A stretch of 64,000 nt of DNA. Origin: Balamuthia mandrillaris (taxonomy: Eukaryota > Discosea > Longamoebia > Balamuthiidae). Shown here piece by piece: positions 42,808 through 51,067 of the stretch. Where the stretch lies: assembly GCA_031835245.1 (NCBI GenBank), contig JAVKOQ010000060.1, forward strand, positions 1-64,000, given 5' to 3'. Position numbers and translations under genes: made by a program. Each line of letters begins with the position of its first letter. Positions within the stretch are counted from its first letter, which is position 1. A model generated the notes under the pieces. It ran no database searches and had not been told where the DNA came from. It saw nothing but the letters and a program-made list of their open reading frames with translations.

Positions 42808-45122
42808 GCCCTCCCTCTCTCATCGAAAAAATAAAATAAAATAATAGAACGAGACATCTTGATAAACAATGTGTTCTCGGAGATGAGGGGCAAAGAGTTC
42901 AACCTCGCCATGCACCATAGGGTCAGCCGGATCGTGGAGAAGCTCATGCCCGCGTTTCCGCTCTCTTATCTTCGGCTTTTCTTCTACAGACTTGGAGACA
43001 AGTGAGCCTCCTTCCGTTTCTCCTCGCTCTTGTTCTCCCTTCCCTCTCTCCTCCTTCTCCTTCTCCTCCTCCTTCTCCTTCTCCTTCTCCTTCTCCTTCT
43101 CCTTCTCCTTCTCCTCCTCCTTCTCCTTCCGTTCTCCTCCTCTTCTTCTCCCTTCCCTCTCTCCTCCTTCTCCTTCTCCTCCTCCTTCTCCTTCTCCTTC
43201 TCCTTCTTCTCCTTCTCCTGCTTCTCTTGCTGCTTCTGCCGCTCCTGCCTCTCTTCTCCTTCTTCTCCTTCTTGCTTTCTTCCTAACTGTATTTGTGTCC
43301 CTTTCGAAATAGAATATTGCAACTATGTTTCAGTTGCAGCGGCTCTCACATCGTCGAACAACTCCTCCGTTTGCTCTTGTCTAAACTCTCTCAAGATGGC
43401 AACACTTCTTCTTCTTCTTCTTCTTTCTTTGAAGACCGAAGTGGCACTTCGTCTTCTTCATTCGATCATCAAGAAGAATACGATGAAAGCTATGAAGCAA
43501 ACAACGAAAGAGGAGTCGAAGAAGAGGCTTATAACGCTCCTTCCGCCGAACAACTCATTCTTCGCTTTGCACAACAAGTCTTTGCGAATTGGGGAGACCT
43601 TATCACCGACAACTACGCCAGTCACGTCGTCCGTACTCTGTTTTACACGCTTCGTGGTCGTTTACCTCCTTCTCCATCTTCTCCTTCTCACTCCGCTTCA
43701 ACGGAAGAAGAAAAGCAGAAACAAAAACAATTAACATCTTTTCGAGTGCCGAAAACGTTCCGAGCAAAGCTGGTGGAAATAGTGGAAGATATGTTGAGGG
43801 CAGGACCAGATGCAGACTATAACGTTGTCGGACTTTGCTTCGAGCCGAGTGCGTGCCTCGTGTTTCAAGTGATTGTTGATGTTCTCGTTGACGATGATAA
43901 AGATGAAAACGAAGAAGAGGAGGAGGAAGAAAGCAATGAACTAAAGTTGTCAGACTTAAGAGCTCGATTCGTGGCGAGAGCGCTGAAGATGGAAGAAAGT
44001 GATGATGATAAGAAGAACAAAAAGAATGATAGCGGAAAGCAGAAAGAGGAGGATGCGATGGTAACGGCTCAGAAGGCACACGTGAGAAGCATGGTAAAAA
44101 ATAATATTGCCAGCCATCTTGTTGAGAAGATCTTGGAGGTTACTTATCTTTCCTTGTTCTTCTTTCTCTTTGTTTTCCTTTTTTTTCAAAGTTCGGTCTG
44201 ACCTTTTTTTTTTTCCTGCAACAAGACTTCAAGCACAGAGCTTTACACCAAGTTATACACAACCCACTTCAGAGGACAGTTGATGGCTCTCTGTTGTGAC
44301 AATGTTTCAAATTTCGTGATACAACAGCTCATAGCTTCTGCTCACAATGCTGTTCATCTCCAACTTATTTTTCAAGAGTTTTACGAGAATAACACTTCGT
44401 TCAAACAACTGTTTGGTAAGTCGTTTCCTTGCTGTCTGTCATTGTTCTTTTCTCGTTTTCCTCCTTTTCTCTAATATTGATAGAAAACAAAGGCATGGGG
44501 AGAGGAGGAGTGATACTTAAACTTGTGGAAGGTTACGCCAAATCCAAAGCAGTTGGCGAAGATGAACGAAAGAAGCTGGTCAAGTTTTTGATAGAGTCTG
44601 TAACTCAGATATCTTCTCCTCATAACAAATCAACAAAAGACGAAGAGGAGGAAGAGGAAGAAGGACAAAAGAAGCAAAAGAAGCAAAAGAAAGGAAACTC
44701 GTTCGAGGTGAAGGCTTTGTTGGAGCTATCTTCTTCTTTTGGTGATGGAGGAAGAAGAGAACAGAATCGTGGCAACCAAAACTTTAACAACAAGAAGAAA
44801 CGAAAAGGAAGAGGAGCACCGGCTTCCGCTTATTCTTCGGTTGGGTGTCTGATCGTCAAGTCATTGTTCTCTTTCCCTTTCAACTACGTCAATGTTGTTA
44901 TCAACAGGTAACTCTGCATTCTTTCCCTGTCCTTTTCAATGTTCTTACTTGCTTTCTTTCTTAGTTTCGCGAAACTAGATAAAGAGTATTTGTTGACGAT
45001 GGCGAAAGACGTTATAGGCAGCAGAGTGGTAGAAGCCTTCTTGGTTGAAACAAGTTCCGCTCCTCCAAAGAAAAAACTTCAAGTTGCTGAAGCTTTTGCT
45101 GGCTATTTTGCTGAGGTAATTT

Positions 45123-45169
<47 letters not shown>

Positions 45170-46114
45170 TCGTTCGCTCCCTCCCTTTGTGCGTTCCTTG
45201 CTATTCTTGTTTTCAAGCGCTAATATGAGTGTACTCTTCTGTTACACTTAAGCTTGCTGCCCACAAATACGGAAGCCACATTGTGGACAGTTGTTACAGA
45301 AACACGACGGTTGAAATCAAGGTACAATTCCTCTTTCTTCTCCGCGTTCTTCCGTACTCCTTCTTTAACTCTTTTTGTTCATCCTTTTTTAAAGGAAATG
45401 ATCGCAAAAGAATTGCTGGCAGCAGAGAAAGAACTCGACAAAGAGCATTACGGCCGCATGGTGCTGTACAACTGCAAGATCGGACAGTACAAACTGAAAC
45501 AGGACGTTTGGTTGCAGAACGTTGCTGCCAGCCAACGCAAACGACAAATGTTTGCCGACATCTTGACGGAAGCCGCTGAGGCAGAAGCGGAAGCAACGGC
45601 AAAAGCAGAAGAGGAAAAGGAGCAAAACTCGAAAGCGAGCGCAGTGAACAAAAAAAGTACTCGCTCTTTTCATCTCGCTGTTCAATTTTCAATGCTTCAC
45701 TCGTTCTCTTCTTCCCCTCTCCTTCCTCTCTTTCTCTTCTCCCTTTCTATCTTCTTTGCTTATGTTCTCTATTTGCTTCTCTCTTCATCAGCCAAAAACC
45801 AAACAAAAGAGAAAAAAGCAACAAAGAAGAAACCAGCTGCAGATGACATGATGAGCGTGCTCGGCTTCAGCCACAAAGAAAAGGCCTCCTCCAATGGACG
45901 AGACGAGAAGAAAAGAAAGCGAAAGCGAGCTGCCGCGGATGAACAAGAAGAAGAAGAGGACGACCAAGAGTCGCTCAACTTTATAATGGACGCTATAGCA
46001 GCCACGAAACAAACCACAAGCGAGAAGGAAGCGACAAACGAGGCCAAAAAGAAGCAGACAAAGAAGCCAAAGAAACCAACAAAGAAACAGAAAAAAGCAA
46101 AAGCACAACAATAA
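42572..46114 (+). CDS. NOP9: NOP9, pumilio-like rRNA processing factor
   Basis: A nucleolar RNA-binding protein needed for small-subunit pre-rRNA processing. Exon 1 has a Gly/Arg/Asn/His-rich start (MDNYRQHDRSSSGNRNHDPR) and the NOP9 region YLEHVQQLFDKNEFEDDE. Pumilio-type repeats are spread over the exons: CSGSHIVEQLL, DNYASHVVRTLF, NNIASHLVEKILE, CDNVSNFVIQQLI, GSRVVEAFL, HKYGSHIVDSCY and EHYGRMVLYNCKI, the last followed by WLQNVAAS. A long acidic insert splits two repeats. The C terminus is very Lys-rich (KKKQTKKPKKPTKKQKK), suiting nucleolar targeting. Ten or so introns are present, each short and CT-rich. I prefer NOP9 to PUM3 because of the N-terminal region and repeat spacing. Confidence 0.85.
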
Positions 46115-46642
46115 ACTTACCACAACGGTTGGCTTTAAGAAAAACTCAGCATTCGTTTACTTGTCACTTGGGTGCAACGTGTGGGAAGGGGCCGGTGGAG
46201 GCAGCTCTGGCTGCAACACAACAGCTCCCACCACAACGAAACCAAAAACAAAAAAAAAAATCATCACCTGCGAGAGTCGAACCGCGCGGGTTCAGATCGT
46301 TGCGCTTCGGAGGCGGAAAATTACCCAGCGGGTCAGGCGGTCCCAAGCAGGACAGATCGCCACGCATTCCCGCCACCGACCACCCCCTTTCGGAAAAGCG
46401 AAAAAAGAAGAAAGTCGAACGAAGTTTGCTCTCTCTTCTCTCTCTCTTCTCTCGTGCTCCCCTCTGTATCAACGGTAACCGACCACCAGTTCCATGCGGA
46501 AGGAATAAGCAGATTATTATCATTATTTTTATTTCTGTAGTGTGGTGCAAGTGCAGCCCCGTAGCCATCCCTCTCATTTTTATATTTAAAAAAAAAGAAT
46601 TGTTGAATCTGAAGAGAGAGAGAGAGAGAGAGAAAAGTAGAA
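46115..46642. other. Intergenic region with tRNA-like 3' element
   Basis: About 530 bp between NOP9 and the FYVE gene. On the minus strand GGTTCGACTCT (46284-46274) is a B-box-like element, followed by a run of T at about 46260-46250 that would serve as a pol III terminator. Upstream there is an imperfect anticodon-arm-like hairpin with loop CTCCGAA. No matching acceptor stem was found, so a tRNA relic or other pol III RNA is only a possibility. Confidence 0.35.
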
Positions 46643-47446
46643 ATGCAAAGCGAACGGAGCAAGGCACAAAGGCGCAAGGCGGAGGAGGCGCGTCAGAAGC
46701 GCATGCAGGAGCAGCGGGAGAGGATGGAGCAGCGACAAAAGGCCGCTCGCGACCAGTACCTCAGCGACATGGCCCGCAAGGTGGCGCACTACCGAGCGGA
46801 CGTCCAGCAGGAGGTCCTTGCCAGACGACCCGACTGGGTGCCCGACTCCAAGGCTCCCCATTGCATGGCCTGTTCTGCCAAGTTTGTGCCCGTCTTTCGT
46901 CGGGTACTCTTTCCTTACCCGTTGTTGCTCCTAGACCCATCTCCCTTTCTCATCTCTTCTCTGCTCACTTGCAAAAAAAATAAACAAAAGAGGCATCACT
47001 GTCGATCCTGTGGCAGAGTGTTGTGCAAGCAGTGTTGCTCCAACTGGAAGGTGCTGCCCGAGCTCGGCTACTTTGCCACCCCGGTGCGCAGCTGCAACGA
47101 CTGCCACAGACAAAGGGAGGGCACCCCGGGCTCGGCCTCTGTCTCCACCCAACCAGCGCTGCAACAGCTGGCACAGAGCACTGGCGGTGCCCCAACAGCA
47201 ACCTCCAAAAAGGAGACTGCTGCTGCTGATTCTTCTTCTTCTGCTTCCTCTTCTGCTTCCTCTTCTTCATCTTCACGGGCCAATGCCAATAGCAACAGCA
47301 GCAATAACAAAGGGAAGGGAAAGGAGGAACACCATGAGGAAGATACCGGCGCTGGTATGAGGATGCAAGTGGTAGCGGCCAACTCCGAGGAGCAGAACTT
47401 TTCATCCTCCTCTGCCACGGAAGGAGAAGAAGAAAAGTTGGGTTGA
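46643..47446 (+). CDS. FYVE zinc-finger protein
   Basis: Exons 46643-46903 and 46991-47446 give 238 residues. Residues 5-70 form a charged helix (RRKAEEARQKRMQEQRERME), probably a coiled coil for dimerisation. A FYVE domain follows: WVPD is the WxxD motif, CMACSAKF and the RRHHCRSCG lipid-binding motif span the intron, then CKQCCSNW and CNDCHRQ complete four zinc-binding pairs. FYVE domains bind phosphatidylinositol 3-phosphate on endosomes. The C-terminal half is Ser/Ala/Asn-rich low-complexity. The normal RVC before the final CxxC pair is RSC. It probably works in endosomal or phagosomal traffic, but no other domain indicates a partner. Confidence 0.88.
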   Translation: MQSERSKAQRRKAEEARQKRMQEQRERMEQRQKAARDQYLSDMARKVAHYRADVQQEVLARRPDWVPDSKAPHCMACSAKFVPVFRRVLFPYPLLLLDPSPFLISSLLTCKKNKQKRHHCRSCGRVLCKQCCSNWKVLPELGYFATPVRSCNDCHRQREGTPGSASVSTQPALQQLAQSTGGAPTATSKKETAAADSSSSASSSASSSSSSRANANSNSSNNKGKGKEEHHEEDTGAGMRMQVVAANSEEQNFSSSSATEGEEEKLG

Positions 47447-47646
47447 GGAACCGAATATTTTCTGGAAAATAAGGAGAGAGAGGAGAGAGAGAAGAGAGAC
47501 GAGAGACGAGAAGATGAAGAAGGAATGCATGCGGGTAAGCAACCTAACAAGCTCGCTGTTAACAAGAACAAAACAATAGCTGTTAGCATTAAATGTACTT
47601 CAATACCATTTTCCATTGCTTCTCTCCTCTCCTCCTCTTCTCTACC

Positions 47647-48612
47647 TTAGCCAGGAGGCCAGTTCATCTGCCTACCACCCAACACGTGAATGTGCAACCA
47701 ACGAACGGACTGCTGACCCAACAGACCATCGTTGATGACTACACGATAGCCTGAACGGTGAAGTCCTTGCTTGCGGGCTTGTTCCTTTGCCACATGCAGC
47801 AGATGACCCAACAATGCTTCGTCCTCATCTTTTGCATCCGACAAACCTTGCAAATAGAAGAGCAGTAGGTTAGAAGAGGAACAGAGAGAAGAAGAACAAG
47901 AACAAGAACAAGAACAAGAACAAGAACAAGAACAAGAACAAGAACAAGAACAAGAACAAGAACAAGAACAAGAACAAGAACAAGAACAAAAAGGAGAAGA
48001 GAAGGAAAGAACGAAAGAAGAGGAAAGAAGCAAGCAAAACGAGGAGAAATCAAATAGAAGAGGAACGGTAAGTAAAACAGAAGGCATACTAGCAATGGGC
48101 TTTTTAGGGATCACCAGAAAGTGGAGTGGGGCCTTGGGGGCGATGTCCAAGAAGGCCATGCACCGGTCATCCTCGTAGAGAATATCTGCGTTCACCTCTT
48201 TGGCCAGTATCTTGGCAAACACTGTCTCATGTGGTTCTAGCTTCAGCTGGGCGTGAGAGAGAGAGAGAGAGAGAGAATGAGTTTTTGTTGGTTTGAGCCA
48301 AACGAAAAAGAGTGAGTGTTGTTTTGTTTTTACAGCTGCTTTGGTGGCAGCAGCCTTGCTGCCTTCCTTGTCATTGCTCCACAACGACCGGGTGCTGCTG
48401 AAAGAACGTAGCGGCAGGAGCAAAGGTGCATCCGACCGACGACGGCAAGCCCTCAACGCAAACGTGCTGGTGGTGGTTGTTGAGGCAGCTCTACTGCTAC
48501 TATGCCGGAGTGCCGAAAGACGTTGGGGTGATGAGGACGCCACGGAAGAGACCTCCCACAGGCCTTGCCAAGTGCCTGGTCCTCCACAACGCAAAGCGCT
48601 TCTTTGGAGCAT
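47647..48612 (-). CDS. HINT-like HIT nucleotide hydrolase, mitochondrial type
   Basis: A purine-nucleoside phosphoramidase family member. Exon 1 (from 48612) encodes a 100-residue leader rich in Arg, Ser and Ala (ALRHSSSRAASTTTTSTFAL, then LPLRSFSSTRSLW), a likely mitochondrial presequence. The HIT domain spans FAKILAKEVNADILYEDDRC, APLHFLVIPKKPIAS and SGYRVVINDGLLGQQSVRWL, ending HIHVLGGRQMNWPPG. In HINT1 the active site reads HVHLHV; here the first His is Trp (WLHIHV) while the middle nucleophile and the last His are kept. The final WPPG is diagnostic of HINT. An intron at 47892-47988 is an AACAAG repeat. Catalysis may be altered by the lost His, but this is not certain. Confidence 0.88.
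   Translation of the reverse strand: MLQRSALRCGGPGTWQGLWEVSSVASSSPQRLSALRHSSSRAASTTTTSTFALRACRRRSDAPLLLPLRSFSSTRSLWSNDKEGSKAAATKAAVKTKQHSLFFVWLKPTKTHSLSLSLSHAQLKLEPHETVFAKILAKEVNADILYEDDRCMAFLDIAPKAPLHFLVIPKKPIASMPSVLLTVPLLFDFSSFCLLLSSSFVLSFSSPFCSCSCSCSCSCSCSCSCSCSCSCSCSCSCSCSSSLCSSSNLLLFYLQGLSDAKDEDEALLGHLLHVAKEQARKQGLHRSGYRVVINDGLLGQQSVRWLHIHVLGGRQMNWPPG
47892..47988 (-). repeat. AACAAG microsatellite in HINT intron
   Basis: About 97 bp of near-perfect AACAAG units on the plus strand, CTTGTT on the sense strand. Confidence 0.95.
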
Positions 48613-48660
48613 CTCTCTGCTGTTTCTTTCTTTTATGTGGTGATCGGATCTTTTTGAGGG

Positions 48661-48697
48661 TTTTGATTTTTGATTGATGTTCCAAATTTTTGTCGAC
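48661..48697. promoter_or_regulatory. CCAAT-type module plus GTCGAC
   Basis: TTTTGATTTTTGATTGATG at 48661-48679 and GTCGAC at 48692-48697 lie in the 270-bp gap between HINT (-) and the SRF-like gene (+). The first is a near copy of the modules at 13262 and 26236. Confidence 0.5.
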
Positions 48698-48882
48698 GAA
48701 GTGATCTCATATCTTTCGATTTTCGGTTCGTGATTTGAAAGGTCATGTGATCGTTTGATAAACCAACAAAAAATCAAAGTTCATTATCGATCGAGATCGT
48801 AATGATAAGGATTACAGCACAAACTGAGGAGATTTTGAGCACCGCAACAATTAACAAAAAAAAAGAAAAAGAAAAGAGAAAG

Positions 48883-49629
48883 ATGGATTTGCTGCAACGG
48901 CCGAGCCATGTCATCACGGACGTTACCGATGACACCCTGCAAGACCCTCTCATCGAACGTATTTTACAGAGAGTGCGTATTGCTCTCCTGTAGGTGCACT
49001 TTTTTTTTTTTTTTTTGTAAAGCTTATTGTGCCAATTCTTCTCATAAAAAAAGGCGTTTGTGCTCTCTGGAATCTCTGGCAGCGAAGTGCTGGTGTTGGT
49101 CTATGTCCGGGGAAGCCTTCGCTGCTTTGCCTCTCGCAAGCTGAAACCCATGTTGGATGACAAGGGAGGACGCACTATGATCGGCACTCTGCTCGTCAAG
49201 AAAGAAGAGAACAAGGAGGACAAAGACAAAGGCGACGTCGTCGAGCAAACAACAACCACAGAACAAAAAAAGGAAGAGGGAGAGAAGGAACCAGAACTAT
49301 CCGCAGAGGAAAGGGAGAAGTTTGAGAAACACAGAGAGAAACTGCTGGAAGGCTTCGAGGAGGAGGACCTGGAGAAAGTCTCCTTCATCCAACAGCCCGA
49401 CCAGAGAGAAAAGGAGTTCAAGGCTCGCCTGGCCGCCCTGATGCAAAAGCTGAGGGACATCTCCGTCCAGTCCTCCCTCCCGGACGCCCTCTACAAGGCC
49501 GAGGTCTTGCTGCTGGTCGCCACCCCATCGCACCAGGTGGCCACGATGGCCACCCCGAAGCTCAAGCCCATCATCACCACCGAGCAAGGCAAGAAGCTCA
49601 TCACCACGCTGCTCAACTCTTCCATCTGA
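48883..49629 (+). CDS. Tandem SRF-like MADS protein lacking the basic arm
   Basis: Exons 48883-48972 and 49054-49629 give 221 residues. Residues 174-221 (AEVLLLVATPSHQVATMATP, then KLKPIITTEQGKKLITTLLN) match the beta-sheet and C-terminal extension of the SRF MADS domain, whose human form reads QVLLLVASETGHVYTFATRK followed by LQPMITSETGKALIQTCLNS. Residues 39-77 (SEVLVLVYVRGSLRCFASRK, then LKPMLDDKGGRTMIGTLL) are a second, more diverged copy. Neither copy has the preceding basic helix (RRxTFSKRKxGIMKKA) that contacts DNA; the two are joined by a Glu/Lys-rich helical linker. The protein may fold as an internal MADS-like dimer or block true SRF by pairing with it. This is inference from domain order. 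Confidence 0.75.
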
Positions 49630-49649
49630 TAAAATATCAATAATTATTT

Positions 49650-49722
49650 TTATCGACCACTTTTTGTCGATTATTAATCCTTTTTTTCCTCGATTATTCA
49701 ATTTTTGCCGATTATTACATAT
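49650..49722 (+). repeat. AT-rich short tandem element
   Basis: Between the convergent SRF-like and hemerythrin genes, three units of about 24 bp share CGATTATT after a T run (GTCGATTATT, CTCGATTATT and GCCGATTATT). Confidence 0.55.
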
Positions 49723-49875
49723 TCTAGAGGAAAAATTTACCCTTATTGGTCAAAATTTTGCGAAATATCGACAGAAAATGGATTAATAAAGAGAAAGATA
49801 TCTCTTTGGTGAACTTTGTACAGAAAATTATAAACAACAAGGAAGGAGAGAGGAAGGAGAGAGGGCACCTCTCAT

Positions 49876-50459
49876 TCAAGCCTTGCCAGCCATCTTCCTG
49901 CCCAAGTCCTTCATCCTGTCCATGAAAGACGCCAACGGCGCCGCCATGGTGTTCCAGGGCGGGGTGTTGGGTGCGCTGGGGTGAGGGTGCGTCGGGGCCA
50001 TGGGCTTCAGCGTCTCGATCAGGGAGCCCATGTCCTCCAGGTCCTGCGCTCCCATCCTCTGCTTGAGCACCTCAAAGACCTCCCCTTCCTCCTCCTCGAT
50101 GTGGTGGAGGGTCTCCTCCTTGAGCTGCTTGAAGGTGGCCATGAACTCACGGTCCCCCACCCGGTCGCTGGGCGTCTGGTCCAGCTTGTAGAGCGCGTCC
50201 TTCATTCTCTGGTGCTCCGTCAGGGAGCGGTCGGCCAGGTCGGGCTTGCCGGAGATGTTGCGGAGGGCCGGGTAGAGCACCTGCTCCTCCAACTCGGCGT
50301 GCTTGCTGAGGTTTTCCACCAGCAGCTGCAGGTGCTTGGAGATCTCGTTCTGGTCTTTGGCGTTCTCGATGCTGGAGAACAAGCGTTTGACTGGGCATGT
50401 TTGGTTGGGCGGAGTTCTTTCAGCCTAAAGAGCATGGAGAAGAAGAAGAGGAGAGAGAA

Positions 50460-50502
<43 letters not shown>

Positions 50503-50669
50503 ATCTACACAGAAACAAACCAACCTTCTTTGTGGTCATGAGTGAGGACGTCGACGGCGTTGGCGTAGCCGCGAGAAGAAGAGGCCAAAAAGGCCATGCG
50601 GTGGGGTGTGGGGGCCACCGCTGGCCTCACACAAAGCAAACTGCCTCTCTGAAGCGCTGTGCGATACAT
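49876..50669 (-). CDS. Hemerythrin-like protein with organelle presequence
   Basis: Exons 50525-50669 and 49876-50390 give 219 residues. The N terminus MYRTALQRGSLLCVRPAVAP is Arg-rich with no acidic residue, suggesting mitochondrial import. The hemerythrin/HHE domain holds the di-iron ligands: THDHKE in exon 1 (joined to VKRLFSSIENAKDQ), LSKHAELEEQVLYP, LTEHQRMKD and LHHIEEEEGEVFEVL. A Pro-rich linker and short helix (FMDRMKDLGRKMAGKA) end the protein. Such proteins bind O2 or nitric oxide or store iron; the precise role here is unknown. A second ATG (MAFLASSSRGY) 75 nt downstream could give a cytosolic form. The exon 1 frame is strictly continuous with the domain. Confidence 0.88.
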
Positions 50670-51067
50670 TTCTTTTTCCTCTTTTTGTGTGTTTTATTAT
50701 TATTGCAATCTCCTTCCACAAACTCGGCTTTTTGTAGTTGGCGGAAGAAAACATGCGGAGAAGCCAAAGGCAAATGGCTCCATGGGGGGGGAAGGGGACC
50801 AGTTGTACTACTTTCGTTGTGCTTTCTCAGGAAATGAAGGCCGCGTGCCATCGACTTGCTGCTGATTTTCTTGCTGCCTTTGAATCATCAGCTCTTCACC
50901 TTTCCCTTTTTTTTTTGTCGAACAAAATGGTCGGCATAAATGCTCCAAGTTTCCGTCGACAGTAATGTGTCCGCAACAAATAAAATTCTGTCGACGACCC
51001 GCTACCTCGTAGCCGGTTCAATCGATCTATTACGTTGCAAACAGAAGGAAAGAAAAAAAAATAAAAA
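50670..51067. other. Divergent promoter, hemerythrin and HhH-GPD genes
   Basis: About 400 bp. GTCGAC cores lie at 50955-50960 and 50990-50995, 73-113 bp upstream of the glycosylase start. A TTATTATTATTGC stretch near 50695 is AT-rich. No gene was seen. Confidence 0.5.
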
